Below, in pieces: positions 33,631 through 42,794 of a stretch of DNA of 64,000 bases (positions are counted from its first letter, which is position 1; each line of letters starts with the position of its first letter). The position numbers and the translations under genes were made by a program. Under the pieces are notes generated by a model. That model was given only the letters and a program-made list of their open reading frames with translations, searched no databases and was not told where the DNA came from. Origin of the DNA: Palauibacter sp022826685 (GTDB taxonomy: Bacteria; Gemmatimonadota; Gemmatimonadetes; Palauibacterales; Palauibacteraceae); the NCBI RefSeq assembly GCF_965221685.1, contig NZ_OZ244907.1; one strand, given 5' to 3'.

Positions 33631-36600
33631 TCGATCTGGCTATCCGCCGACCGGTCGCGACCGCCGCGATCTACATCGCCCTCTTCGCGCTCGGCGTGAC
33701 GAGCTTCCGGCTCATTCCGGTCGAGGATCTGCCCGAGGTCGAGTTCCCCCGTCTCACGGTCACCGCCACCTGGAACGGAGCATCGCCCGAAGCGCTGGAA
33801 GCCTCCGTGACCGCGCCGCTCGAGACCGTCATCCAGCAGGTCGGCGGCGTGGAGAAGGTCGTCTCGGAGTCCTCCGCCGATTCGCGCGGGACGGGTTCGA
33901 GCGCCCGGATCGAAGTGGAATTCGAGCGCGATACGCGCATGGAGTTCGCCCGCCTCGAACTCGGCGAGAGGATCAACTCGATCCGGGACGAACTGCCCGA
34001 GGGCGTGGTGCCCAGCCTCTCCGAGTACGTCCCGCAGGAATTCGCCGAAGAGGAAGAGCGGCTCCTCAGCTTCTCCCTGACCGGCCCCTACACGTTCGCG
34101 CGCCTGGGAGAGATCGCCGAGGAGGAGATCGCGCCCTTCGTGCGGGGACTGCCGGGGGTGTCCGCGGTGGACGTCCTGGGCGCGGAGCGCCGCGAGATCG
34201 CCGTCGAGCTCGACCGAGGCCGGCTGGAGGCGCTCAGGCTGCGTCCGGAAGACGTCCGCCGGCGGATCGTCGAACTGTCCGAACCGAAGGCGCCGGGATC
34301 GGTCGAACTCGATGGACGGCAATTCGCCATCGCCGTCCGCACCCGGGCGCTCGAAGTGTCCGACATCGCGGAGATGATCGTCCTCACGCGGCCCGATGGC
34401 CCGGTCCGCGTCGGCGATCTGGGGCAGGTCCGCGACCAGACGGAAGACCCGATGTTCTTCTGGCGCATCGACTCCCAGCCCACGATTTCGATCAGCGTGT
34501 ACCGCCAGTCGGGCACCAACGTGATCGAGGTCGCGGATGATGTGAAGGTCGCGATGACCGAACTGGGCTCGACGCTCCCGGCGGGCGTGGGCCTCGAGTT
34601 GCTGCACGATCAGAGCGAGAACATCCGCGAGCAGCTCTCGGAACTTCGGCTCCGCGCGATCGCCGCCGCCATCGTGATCTTCATCGTGCTCACGCTTTTC
34701 CTGCGGTCGCTCGGCGCCGTCCTCGTCGTGTTCGCGACGATCGGATTCAGCGTCCTCACGGCGGTGAACTTTCTCTACCTCGGCGGTTTCTCGCTGAACC
34801 TGCTCACGCTGTGGGGGCTCGCGTGGGGGTTCGGCCTCGTCGTGGACAACGGCATCGTCGTGCTCGAGAACGTGGAGCGTCACCGCCGGGCGGGGGCGGG
34901 CCCATCCGATGCCGCGAGCCGCGGGGCGCGCCAGGTCGTCCTGCCGGTCCTCGCCGCGACGCTGACGACCGCGATCGTTCTCGTCCCCTTCCTCTTCCTC
35001 CAGGGAGAGTTGCGGGTCTACTACCTGCCGCTCTCGTTCGCCGTCGGGTTTTCGATCATCGCGAGCCTCTTCGTGGCGTTCACTTTCGTCCCGGCCCTCG
35101 CGTCGCGCGTCGCCCGGATGCGGGACTCCGCCGGGGCCGTGGTCGATCCGGCCCGAACGACCGGAGACGCCGCGTCGTCCCCGACCTCGTTGTCCGAGCC
35201 GTTCTACATCACGGGATACCGGTCGCTCCTCGGGTTCGCCCTCCGGCACCCCGTCGTCGTCGCGCTGGTGTGCCTCGGGAGCCTCGCCGGGAGCTGGTAT
35301 CTGTTCGACGAACATGTGAGCAGGGGGAGGTACTGGAGCGGATTCGGGGGAAGCGGGAGCGGCATCACGATCACGATCAGCTTCCCGCGCGGCGCGGGGC
35401 TCGAACGCACGGACGAACTCGTGCGCTCGTTCGAAGCGAAGCTCGCCACCATCGATGAGGTGAAGCGCTTCGAGGCGCAGGTCCGGCCCAACTACGCGTA
35501 CATGCGCGCGGAGTTCCCGGACGAGATCGAGCACACGTCCATCCCGGTAGCCATCAAGGACCAGATGGTCGCCTACAGCTACGGGTTCTCGGGCGTCGAT
35601 GTCTTCGTGCGCGGATACGGTCCGAGCTTCTACGGCGGCGGGTCGAGTCCGCCCAACTACAGCCTCCAGGTGCTCGGGTACAACTATCTGACGGTGCAGG
35701 AGATCGCCGAGGAGATCGCGTCGCGCCTGACGCGATTCTCCCGGATCCGCGACGTGGACCCGAACGCGACCGGCAACTGGTATTCCAGCGACAAGGAGTT
35801 CGAGTACTACGTGGAGCCGGACCGGGAGGCGCTGGCGGCCTACGATCTCCCCGTTTCCCAGTTGCTGAACTACGTGTCCAGCAACATTCAGGGCCGTCCG
35901 TCCCAGAGCCGGATCAGGGTGGGCGGAGAGGAGGTGCGGTACGCCGTCAAGGTGGACGGGTATCGCGAGTTCGACTTCCACGATCTGAGCGATCTGCGCG
36001 TACCGATCTCCTCCCGCGAGGAACTCCGGCTCGCGAACGTCGCGGAGGTGGGGCGCCGGCAGGTTCTGGCCAACATCCGGCGGGAGGACCAGCAGTACGA
36101 GCGGACCGTGGCCTGGGAGTTCCGGGGGCCGGTGAGGTTCGGCGACCTCGTCCGCGACGCGGTTGTCGACGCGATGGAACTTCCGCCGGGATACAGGATC
36201 GAGAAGTCGCGCTACGGGGGTTGGACGACGGAGGAGACGACGCAGATGTGGGTCGTCCTCGCCTTCTCCATCCTCCTCATCTACATGGTGACCGCGGGTC
36301 TGTTCGAGTCGCTCGCGGCGCCGTTCGTCGTCCTCTTCTCGCTGCCCTTCGCCCTCATCGGCGTCTTCCTCATCTTCTTCTACACCGACGCGACGTTCAC
36401 GCGCACCGCGTTCATCGGCACGATCATGATGGGCGGCATCGTCGTGAACAATGCCATCCTTGTGGTCTACCACATCGGCGAAGTGCGCAAGCGCATGCCG
36501 ACGGGCGCGGCGATCGTGCAGGGGACGCTGGAGCGGGTGCGCCCCATCCTCATGACGACGCTGACGACGGTGTTCGGGCTCCTGCCTCTCGTCCTCTTCG

Positions 36601-36731
36601 CACCCTCCCAGGATGAGAACATCTGGAACGCGCTCGCGCTGGCGACGATCGGGGGATTGATTTCGAGTACATTGTTTGTGCTCGTCGCAATTCCGGTGGC
36701 ATATCGTTACATCGTGGCACGCCGTATCTGA
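33627..36731 (+). CDS. RND-family multidrug efflux transporter, second pump
   Basis: The 1034-residue paralogue of the preceding pump starts MIDLAIRRPVATAAIYIALF and overlaps it by ATGA at 33627. It has the same 12-helix layout without the long linker. TM4 is LVVDNGIVVLENV (Asp407, Asn408) and TM10 is GIVVNNAILVVYHIG (Asn941, Asn942), so it lacks the acidic residue its partner has in TM10. The two sequences are clearly different, as in MdtB/MdtC-type heteromeric pumps, rather than a recent duplication. A tyrosine- and glycine-rich loop lies around residue 665 (YGPSFYGGGSSPPNYS). It is the last gene of the operon; the next start is 71 bases on. Confidence 0.93.
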   Translation: MIDLAIRRPVATAAIYIALFALGVTSFRLIPVEDLPEVEFPRLTVTATWNGASPEALEASVTAPLETVIQQVGGVEKVVSESSADSRGTGSSARIEVEFERDTRMEFARLELGERINSIRDELPEGVVPSLSEYVPQEFAEEEERLLSFSLTGPYTFARLGEIAEEEIAPFVRGLPGVSAVDVLGAERREIAVELDRGRLEALRLRPEDVRRRIVELSEPKAPGSVELDGRQFAIAVRTRALEVSDIAEMIVLTRPDGPVRVGDLGQVRDQTEDPMFFWRIDSQPTISISVYRQSGTNVIEVADDVKVAMTELGSTLPAGVGLELLHDQSENIREQLSELRLRAIAAAIVIFIVLTLFLRSLGAVLVVFATIGFSVLTAVNFLYLGGFSLNLLTLWGLAWGFGLVVDNGIVVLENVERHRRAGAGPSDAASRGARQVVLPVLAATLTTAIVLVPFLFLQGELRVYYLPLSFAVGFSIIASLFVAFTFVPALASRVARMRDSAGAVVDPARTTGDAASSPTSLSEPFYITGYRSLLGFALRHPVVVALVCLGSLAGSWYLFDEHVSRGRYWSGFGGSGSGITITISFPRGAGLERTDELVRSFEAKLATIDEVKRFEAQVRPNYAYMRAEFPDEIEHTSIPVAIKDQMVAYSYGFSGVDVFVRGYGPSFYGGGSSPPNYSLQVLGYNYLTVQEIAEEIASRLTRFSRIRDVDPNATGNWYSSDKEFEYYVEPDREALAAYDLPVSQLLNYVSSNIQGRPSQSRIRVGGEEVRYAVKVDGYREFDFHDLSDLRVPISSREELRLANVAEVGRRQVLANIRREDQQYERTVAWEFRGPVRFGDLVRDAVVDAMELPPGYRIEKSRYGGWTTEETTQMWVVLAFSILLIYMVTAGLFESLAAPFVVLFSLPFALIGVFLIFFYTDATFTRTAFIGTIMMGGIVVNNAILVVYHIGEVRKRMPTGAAIVQGTLERVRPILMTTLTTVFGLLPLVLFAPSQDENIWNALALATIGGLISSTLFVLVAIPVAYRYIVARRI

Positions 36732-36802
36732 CGGCACGCCCGCCGGCAGGCCGCGGCCTGAACGGGGGGCGCACGAGAACGCAAAAGCTGACGGGGGTCG
36801 AG

Positions 36803-37489
36803 ATGGTACGGTCGCGTCTATCCAGGTCCGGTTTCAGGCCGGGTTGGCTGCTCATCGGGTGTCTGCTGGCGGTAGGCGCCTGTGAGCCGGGCGGAGGGCC
36901 GAGCGAATTCCTTCGAGACCCGGGTTCGGCAGAGGTGAACATGACGGCTCCGGCGACTTTTCAGGCTCGTTTCGAGACTTCGAAGGGAACGTTCGTGGTG
37001 GAGGCGCACCGCCAGTGGGCCCCCAACGGCGTGGACCGCTTCTACAACCTGGTGGAGAACGGGTTCTTCGACGACGTGAGGTTCTTCCGCGTGATCGCCG
37101 GCTTCATGGCGCAGTTCGGGATCAATGGAGACCCGGAGATCCAGAGCATGTGGCGCGACGCGAACATCCAGGACGACCCGGTGGTCGTGGGGAACACGCG
37201 CGGGCGGGTGAGCTTCGCCCAGACGTCGATGCCGAACAGCCGAAGCACCCAACTCTTCATCAACTTCGGCGACAACTCGCGTCTCGACGGGATGGGGTTC
37301 GCCGCAATCGGTGAGGTCATTTCGGGCATGGACGTCGTGGACGCGCTCTATTCCGGTTACGGAGAGGGGGCGCCGGGCGGGAACGGACCGAGCCAGGGGC
37401 GCATTCAGGAGGAGGGGAACGCCTACCTGGAGGCGGAGTTCGCGGAACTGGACTACATCGAGCGGGCGACGATCAGCGGTGGGAATTAG
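36803..37489 (+). CDS. Cyclophilin-type peptidyl-prolyl isomerase lipoprotein
   Basis: The 228-residue protein has a lipoprotein signal with a lipobox-like LLAVGAC ending at Cys27, so it is probably lipid-anchored in the envelope. The cyclophilin domain spans about residues 50-215: FETSKGTFVVEAHRQWAPNG, VRFFRVIAGFMAQFG with the catalytic Arg, VSFAQTSMPNSRSTQLFINF and LDGMGFAAIGEVISGMDVVD. It should catalyse proline isomerisation during folding of exported proteins. Its end overlaps the start of a P1 peptidase gene by 11 bases. Confidence 0.92.
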   Translation: MVRSRLSRSGFRPGWLLIGCLLAVGACEPGGGPSEFLRDPGSAEVNMTAPATFQARFETSKGTFVVEAHRQWAPNGVDRFYNLVENGFFDDVRFFRVIAGFMAQFGINGDPEIQSMWRDANIQDDPVVVGNTRGRVSFAQTSMPNSRSTQLFINFGDNSRLDGMGFAAIGEVISGMDVVDALYSGYGEGAPGGNGPSQGRIQEEGNAYLEAEFAELDYIERATISGGN

Positions 37490-38642
37490 GGGGACGGCCA
37501 GCCGGGCAGCGACGCCTGCGGCGCTCGTCCTCGCGGTCATGGCGGTGTCGCCGCCCACGGACGCCATGGGCCAGGAGGCGGGGCAGGTCGGCGGAGAGCG
37601 GCCGCGCGCGCGGGAGGCGGGCGTCCTCATCGGGCGACTGCCGACGGGCCCGCTGAATGCGATCACCGACGTGCCCGGGGTCCGCGTGGGCCACCGCACG
37701 GTGTGGGTGGGCGATTCGATCCGCACGGGGGTCACGGCGATCCTCCCGCACGGGGACAACGTGTTCGAGCGGCGGGTGCGGGCGGCGATCTCGGTCGGGA
37801 ACGGGTTCGGGAAGCTGGTGGGACTGAGCCAGGTCAACGAACTCGGCGAACTCGAGACGCCGATCCTCCTCACCGGGACACTGAGCGTGTTCCGCGCGGC
37901 AGACGCGCTCCTCGATACGCTCCTGTCGCTCCCGGCGAACCGCGACGTGCGGTCGATGAATCCGGTCGTCGGCGAGACGAACGACGGGTATCTGAGCGAC
38001 ATCCGCGTGCGCCCGATCCGGCCCGAGCACGTCCGCGAGGCGCTGCGGACCGCGGCGAGCGGCCCGGTGGAGGAGGGGTCGGTCGGGGCCGGGACGGGGA
38101 CGATCGCCTTCGGCTGGAAAGGCGGAATCGGGACCTCGTCGCGACGGTTCGATCTCGGAGGCCGGATCGTGAACGTCGGCGTGCTCGTGCAGAGCAACTT
38201 CGGCGGCTCGCTGCGGATCGACGGCGTGAGGGTGGGAGAGAAGCTCGCCGCGGCCGGTCTGCGCGGAGGGCGCGCCCAGGGCGATGGCGACGGTTCCGTG
38301 ATGATCGTCATCGCGACGGACCTGCCGCTGGCGCACCGCGAACTGGACCGGGTGGCCGACCGCTCGTTCATGGGACTCGCCCGCACTGGGTCGCACATGT
38401 CGCACGGCTCGGGGGACTACGCGATCGCCTTCTCGACCGGCGAAGGGGCCGCGGTCCGGGACGGCCGCTCCTTGTCGCGCGTCTTCGAAGCGGTCGTCGA
38501 AGCGACGGATGAAGCGGTCATCAACTCCCTCTTCGCGGCAACGTCCGTGACCGGGCACGGGGGACGGACGGTCGAAGCGCTCCCGCTCGAACCCACGCTG
38601 CGGCTGCTCCGCGAGGCGGGCGTCCTCGGGTCGCCGCGGTGA
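37479..38642 (+). CDS. P1-family (DmpA/BapA-type) aminopeptidase, probably exported
   Basis: The 387-residue protein belongs to the self-cleaving P1 peptidases (S58, L-aminopeptidase/D-esterase type). PTGPLNAITDVPGVRVGHRT and GVTAILPHG open the alpha part; GSVGAGTGTIAFGWKGGIG and VGVLVQSNFGG lie in the middle. The probable self-cleavage site is Gly-Ser at GDGDGSVMIVIATDLPL, making Ser273 the N-terminal nucleophile of the beta part. GTG 37479 inside the end of the cyclophilin gene gives an Ala-rich signal-like N-terminus (AATPAALVLAVMAVS); ATG 37540 would be a shorter choice. The stop overlaps the ETF-QO start. Confidence 0.88.
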   Translation: MGIRGTASRAATPAALVLAVMAVSPPTDAMGQEAGQVGGERPRAREAGVLIGRLPTGPLNAITDVPGVRVGHRTVWVGDSIRTGVTAILPHGDNVFERRVRAAISVGNGFGKLVGLSQVNELGELETPILLTGTLSVFRAADALLDTLLSLPANRDVRSMNPVVGETNDGYLSDIRVRPIRPEHVREALRTAASGPVEEGSVGAGTGTIAFGWKGGIGTSSRRFDLGGRIVNVGVLVQSNFGGSLRIDGVRVGEKLAAAGLRGGRAQGDGDGSVMIVIATDLPLAHRELDRVADRSFMGLARTGSHMSHGSGDYAIAFSTGEGAAVRDGRSLSRVFEAVVEATDEAVINSLFAATSVTGHGGRTVEALPLEPTLRLLREAGVLGSPR

Positions 38643-40333
38643 AACCGTTGATTCCCGCGTCCGCGCAGCCCCCGCTGCCCCGGGCGCGCTTCATCGTCGA
38701 AGAGGATCCCGGCCCGGAAGCGGTGCCGCTGGATGTCCTTTTCGTGGGCGGAGGTCCCGCCGGGCTGGCCGGAGCGATCCGGCTCGCGCAACTGGCGGCG
38801 CGCGACCGGGAGGAGGGCGGGCCTCTCGCCGACCTCGAGATCGGCGTCCTCGAGAAGTCGGGTGAACTCGGGGAGCACTGCCTCTCCGGGGCGGTCGTGA
38901 ACCCGGAGGCCTTTCGCACGCTCTTCCCGGATCTCGACGAGGCGGAGTTTCCCCTCCGGGGCCGCGTGGCGGGCGACCGGGTGCTGCTCCTCACGCAACG
39001 CGGAAGGATCCGGCTCCCGACCCCGCCCTCGATGCGGAACCACGGCCATCACGTGGCCTCGATTTGCGAGATCGTGCGTTGGCTGGGTGCGCGGGCGGAG
39101 GAACTGGGGGTGAACGTATTCACGGGGTTCCCCGCCGACGCGCTCCTGATGCGTGGCGGGCAGGTCGTCGGCGTCCGCACGACGCCCGCCGGTCTGGACC
39201 GCGAGGGGAATCCGGCGGGCGGCTACATGCCGGCCACGGACCTCTCCGCGCGGGTCACCGTCCTCGCCGAAGGGACCCGCGGGCCTCTGAGCCTGGCCTG
39301 GCTCGAGCGGGAAGGCGTCGGTTCGGCGAACCCGCAGATCTTCGCGCTCGGAGTGAAGGAACTTTGGGAAGTCCCGCATCCGCCCGACGCCGTCACACAT
39401 ACCATGGGCTGGCCGCTGCCGCGGGATGCGTTCGGCGGCAGCTTCATCTATCCCATGGGCGAAAACCTCGTGTCGCTCGGTCTCGTCGTGGGTCTCGACG
39501 CGCCCTACGTCGACCTCGACGTGCACGCGCTGCTGCAGCGCTTCAAGCAGCACCCGTTCGTGCGCGGGATTCTCGACGGGGGCGAACTCGTGGAGTGGGG
39601 AGCGAAGACGATTCCGGAGGGCGGATACCACGCGATCCCCGACCGGCTGAGCGGGGATGGACTGCTCATCGCCGGCGATGCCGCCGGACTCGTCGACGTC
39701 GCCTCGCTCAAGGGCATCCACTACGCGATGCGGTCGGGGGTTCTCGCGGCGGACGCCATCGGCCGGGCCCTGTCGGACGGGCCCGGGGAGGCGGAAGGGG
39801 CGGCGGCCGCCCTCCCGGCGGTTCGCCTGGCGTCCTACGATGCGGCGCTGAGGGAGAGCCTCGTTCGGGACCCGCTGTACCGCAACCGGAACCAGCGGCT
39901 CGCCTTCAAGTCCGGCTTCTTCCCGGGAGGCCTCAAGGCGGGGCTCATGCAGGCGACGGGCGGGACGTTTCCCGGCGCCCGGATCCCGAGCGAGCCCGAC
40001 GTCGCGGGCCCTCGTCACAAGCGCCTGGGGCTCGACTCCGCGTACGACTCCGAACTCGCCGTCGCCAAGGTCGACGCGGTCTTCCGCTCCGGGAACGCGA
40101 CCCGGGACGACATTCCCTCGCACCTCCTGCCGGGGCCGGCAGCGGGCGCGGAGGTGTCGCCGGAGATGGCGGAACTTTATTCAAGCCTCTGCCCGGCGGG
40201 CGTGTACGAGCGCGACGGCGACCGCCTGGTCGTGAACGCGCCGAACTGCATCGACTGCAAGGCGACGGACGTCCTGGGTCCCCGCTGGACGCCTCGGGAG
40301 GGCGGCAGCGGTCCGGCCTACAAGCGGATGTGA
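38639..40333 (+). CDS. Electron-transfer flavoprotein:ubiquinone oxidoreductase, with an altered Fe-S site
   Basis: The 564-residue flavoprotein passes electrons from reduced ETF, made by acyl-CoA and related dehydrogenases, to the quinone pool. FAD binding is seen in VLFVGGGPAGLAGAIRLAQ; LSGAVVNPEAFRTLFPDL, the quinone-side MGWPLPRDAFGGSFIYP, and LIAGDAAGLVDVASLKGIH follow. The C-terminal ferredoxin-like domain has SLCPAGVYE-like sequence (Cys518) and NCIDCKATDV (Cys537, Cys540). In the usual CxxCxxC pattern the last Cys is Thr543, so one 4Fe-4S ligand is missing. No ETF genes are present in the window. ATG/GTG choice: start 38639 is GTG overlapping the peptidase stop. Confidence 0.9.
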   Translation: MKPLIPASAQPPLPRARFIVEEDPGPEAVPLDVLFVGGGPAGLAGAIRLAQLAARDREEGGPLADLEIGVLEKSGELGEHCLSGAVVNPEAFRTLFPDLDEAEFPLRGRVAGDRVLLLTQRGRIRLPTPPSMRNHGHHVASICEIVRWLGARAEELGVNVFTGFPADALLMRGGQVVGVRTTPAGLDREGNPAGGYMPATDLSARVTVLAEGTRGPLSLAWLEREGVGSANPQIFALGVKELWEVPHPPDAVTHTMGWPLPRDAFGGSFIYPMGENLVSLGLVVGLDAPYVDLDVHALLQRFKQHPFVRGILDGGELVEWGAKTIPEGGYHAIPDRLSGDGLLIAGDAAGLVDVASLKGIHYAMRSGVLAADAIGRALSDGPGEAEGAAAALPAVRLASYDAALRESLVRDPLYRNRNQRLAFKSGFFPGGLKAGLMQATGGTFPGARIPSEPDVAGPRHKRLGLDSAYDSELAVAKVDAVFRSGNATRDDIPSHLLPGPAAGAEVSPEMAELYSSLCPAGVYERDGDRLVVNAPNCIDCKATDVLGPRWTPREGGSGPAYKRM

Positions 40334-40361
40334 GCCGGGTGGGGCCGCACGGCCGCCCCGG

Positions 40362-41597
40362 TCAGCGTGCCCCGGTCGCGCGCGCGGCGTTCCATCCGAG
40401 GAGCGAGAAGGCGTCAGCGACCTGCTCGAACCCCGCCCGCATGAGGAAGGCGGAGTTCTTGCCGAAGCTCTTGGCGCCCAGGATGAAGAAACCGGGCTCG
40501 GGGTTGCGCAGCGTCTCGGGCCCGAGCGCCTCCGCCCCGATACAGCAGTCCGACGGTGCGTCGCCCTGCGGGCCCTGAGCGGCGAGGAGCGCGGCGGAGA
40601 CGCCCATGGGGCCGTGAGACGCGTAGCAGACGTGCACCTGCAGCTGGCGATACAGCCGGTCGTCCGGTTCGTAGCCGACATTTGCCACGATCCGGTCGAA
40701 ACGGTCGCGCCGAACGTTCCCGGCGACCTCCAGGTCGACCTCGAACCCTCGCGAATCCCGCTGCGCGACCGCGAGCAGCCGGCTCCGTGAGAGCCACTCG
40801 CAACCGGGGGCCGGCTCGGCGGCGATCGCGTTGGCCCGGCGCGTGAGCCTCACGCGCTCGGGGAGCGGGTCGTCCGGGATCGCCCGCAGCGGGGTGCCGT
40901 GAGCCTCGCGGCTGGCCCAGGTGAACCGCGTCCCCGGGACGGAGCGGGCGAGAGCCGCGAGGGCGCACGCGGTGGTGGCGGCCGAATGCCCGCTTCCGAG
41001 GAGGAGCGTGCGCCGCGCGGCGTAGCGCCCGCGCTGGGCGCCGAGCACATCCCGGACGCGGTATTCGATCGCGCGTCGCGCGGATCGCTCGCCGATGGCG
41101 GGCGTGCCGCCCGGGCCCGCCCAGTTGGGCCGCCCGTAGGTCCCCGAGCAGTCGAACACGGCGCGGGCGAACACCTCGGTCTCGGCTCCGTTCTCCTCGA
41201 CGAGCAGCCGGAAGGGCTGTTCCGCCCGGGCGGCGTCGCCGAGCGCCTCGCCCTTCAGCCGATCCGCCCGTGCGACGTCGCGCACGCGCGCCCCCTCGCG
41301 GAGATCCACCCGCGACCGCAGGGACTCGGCCAGCGGCAGCAGGTAACGCGTCCGCAACTCCGTGCCCGTGAGCAGCGCCCCCGCCGCCGGCAGTTCCGCC
41401 TCCCGGCCACCCAGGAGTTCCAGCCCGGCGGGCCCCGCGTTCCACTCGAACGGGGAGAAGAGTCGCAGCCAGCCCCAGGCGCGGACGTGGTCCGCCACCG
41501 CCCCGGCGTCGAACAGGACCGTCGCAAGTCCGGCGCGGGTCGCCCGGGCTGCAGCCTCGAGCCCGACCGGCCCGGCTCCGATGATGGCAAGATCCAT
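40362..41597 (-). CDS. FAD-dependent oxidoreductase with two Rossmann folds
   Basis: The 411-residue flavoprotein has the FAD-binding motif LAIIGAGPVGLEAAARA at its N-terminus and a second nucleotide-binding motif LLLGSGHSAATTACALA near residue 210, the layout of flavin-containing monooxygenases and pyridine nucleotide oxidoreductases. VFDCSGTYGRPNW and IVANVGYEPDD are the usual strand-loop elements, and FILGAKSFGKNSAFLMRAG closes the fold. The start is uncertain: the frame is open to 41699 with only low-complexity Val/Glu-rich sequence, so ATG 41597 directly before the FAD motif is preferred, though it lacks a good ribosome binding site. Substrate unknown. Confidence 0.82.
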   Translation of the reverse strand: MDLAIIGAGPVGLEAAARATRAGLATVLFDAGAVADHVRAWGWLRLFSPFEWNAGPAGLELLGGREAELPAAGALLTGTELRTRYLLPLAESLRSRVDLREGARVRDVARADRLKGEALGDAARAEQPFRLLVEENGAETEVFARAVFDCSGTYGRPNWAGPGGTPAIGERSARRAIEYRVRDVLGAQRGRYAARRTLLLGSGHSAATTACALAALARSVPGTRFTWASREAHGTPLRAIPDDPLPERVRLTRRANAIAAEPAPGCEWLSRSRLLAVAQRDSRGFEVDLEVAGNVRRDRFDRIVANVGYEPDDRLYRQLQVHVCYASHGPMGVSAALLAAQGPQGDAPSDCCIGAEALGPETLRNPEPGFFILGAKSFGKNSAFLMRAGFEQVADAFSLLGWNAARATGAR

Positions 41598-41713
41598 CGT
41601 TCGCACGCGCGCTGGCTCCAGATCGTCGTGGTTCACTGCCGTCTCGACCGCGTTCACTGGCGTCTCGACCGCCCGGCCTTCCCGCCGATTCCGTGGCAAC
41701 CTACTCTCAGGCG

Positions 41714-42478
41714 ATGATGGATCGCGAGAACCCGAAGCGGGCGAGCGCGTCGCCGCCGGATTGGGCCCCGGGCCCCATCACGCGGTGGCTGACGCCGGTC
41801 ACTCGCTGGATCATCACGAACTTCGTGGCTCCACCCTGCGTCTTCCTTCTCTTCGGTCTCCTCAACCGGACGCGGGTCTACGGGCGACGGCGAATCCGCC
41901 ACGTCCCGAACACGCTCGTCCTCTCGAACCACCAATCGATGATCGACTCGTTTCCGATCGCCTACTACCTCTTCTTCCCGGAAAAAATGTTCAGGCCCGA
42001 GCTCGCGCCCTGGAACGCGGCCGCGGCGGAGAACTTCTTCAAGAACCCGATCTTTGCCTGGGTGTTCCACCAGTTCCAGTGCATTCCGGTGCGGCGCGGC
42101 CGCCGCGACCTGAGCGCGATGATCCGCTCGGCAGGCGTGCTTCGAGCGGGGATCCTCACATTCTTCCCGGAGGGTACGCGCTCGCGGGACGGGCGGGTTG
42201 GACGTGGGCGGGCCGGCGCGGGCATGGTCATCCTCCAGACCCGCCCGCAGGTGGTCCCGATCACGCTGGAAGGGCTGGATCGCGTCCTTCCCATAGGCTC
42301 CCGCCTTCCGCGGATCGGGCAGCGGGTGTCGATCTACGTGGGCCGGCCCGTGCCGTACGACGACCTCGCCGCCGAGGGCCGTTCGCGCAAGAACGCCCAA
42401 CGGATCGTCGATCGGGTGATGAAACGGATCGCCTTCCAGCAACGCGTCCTCCGGCGCCTGCACCGTCGCCGTCCGTAG
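41714..42478 (+). CDS. 1-acyl-sn-glycerol-3-phosphate acyltransferase family protein
   Basis: The protein of about 254 residues carries the PlsC motifs: SNHQSMIDSFP (the HxxxxD catalytic pair), a membrane-near YYLFFPEKMFRPEL region, IPVRRGRRDL, FFPEGTRSRDG (phosphate binding) and VVPITLEGLDRVLP. One hydrophobic segment, WIITNFVAPPCVFLLFGL, anchors it near the N-terminus. It should transfer an acyl chain to lysophosphatidate or a similar lysolipid at the inner membrane. Start may be ATG 41714 or GTG 41693; neither has a strong ribosome binding site. It is divergent from the flavoprotein gene. Confidence 0.88.
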   Translation: MMDRENPKRASASPPDWAPGPITRWLTPVTRWIITNFVAPPCVFLLFGLLNRTRVYGRRRIRHVPNTLVLSNHQSMIDSFPIAYYLFFPEKMFRPELAPWNAAAAENFFKNPIFAWVFHQFQCIPVRRGRRDLSAMIRSAGVLRAGILTFFPEGTRSRDGRVGRGRAGAGMVILQTRPQVVPITLEGLDRVLPIGSRLPRIGQRVSIYVGRPVPYDDLAAEGRSRKNAQRIVDRVMKRIAFQQRVLRRLHRRRP

Positions 42479-42551
42479 CGGCCCGTGGCAACAGTCCCGC
42501 CGCGTTCGGGCGGCGCTGGACATTCGCGGTCAGATCCGACATTCTTCCCAC

Positions 42552-42689
42552 ATGACCATCACACTGTACTACATCCTGGTGACCATTCTGCTCGGACTGC
42601 TCGTGGGCCTTCTCATGGGCGGCGGTTTCGCGTTCGCATGCCGGCTCCCCGGACCCGATGGGTCTGACCGGGAGGTCCCGTCGGGCTGA
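42552..42689 (+). CDS. Possible small single-span membrane protein (45 residues)
   Basis: An ATG-started frame of 45 codons encodes a clear hydrophobic helix (YYILVTILLGLLVGLLMGGG, residues 6-25) with a short polar tail. It sits between the acyltransferase and a second small gene. No ribosome binding site is evident, which lowers confidence, but the composition is unlike random GC-rich frames. Confidence 0.42.
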   Translation: MTITLYYILVTILLGLLVGLLMGGGFAFACRLPGPDGSDREVPSG

Positions 42690-42794
42690 CCGAATCAGAC
42701 TGCATTCGCCGATCCCTCCGACTGTGAACCTTCTTCCCGACTTCGTGATCGCACGCTATCTTTCTTGGCTGCGTTCCTGCCGCCAGAGGTGCAA

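Noticed and set aside
32781..36737. A 1318-codon open frame on the minus strand
   Set aside because: It is antisense to the two RND pumps, whose membrane helices and relay motifs are clear.
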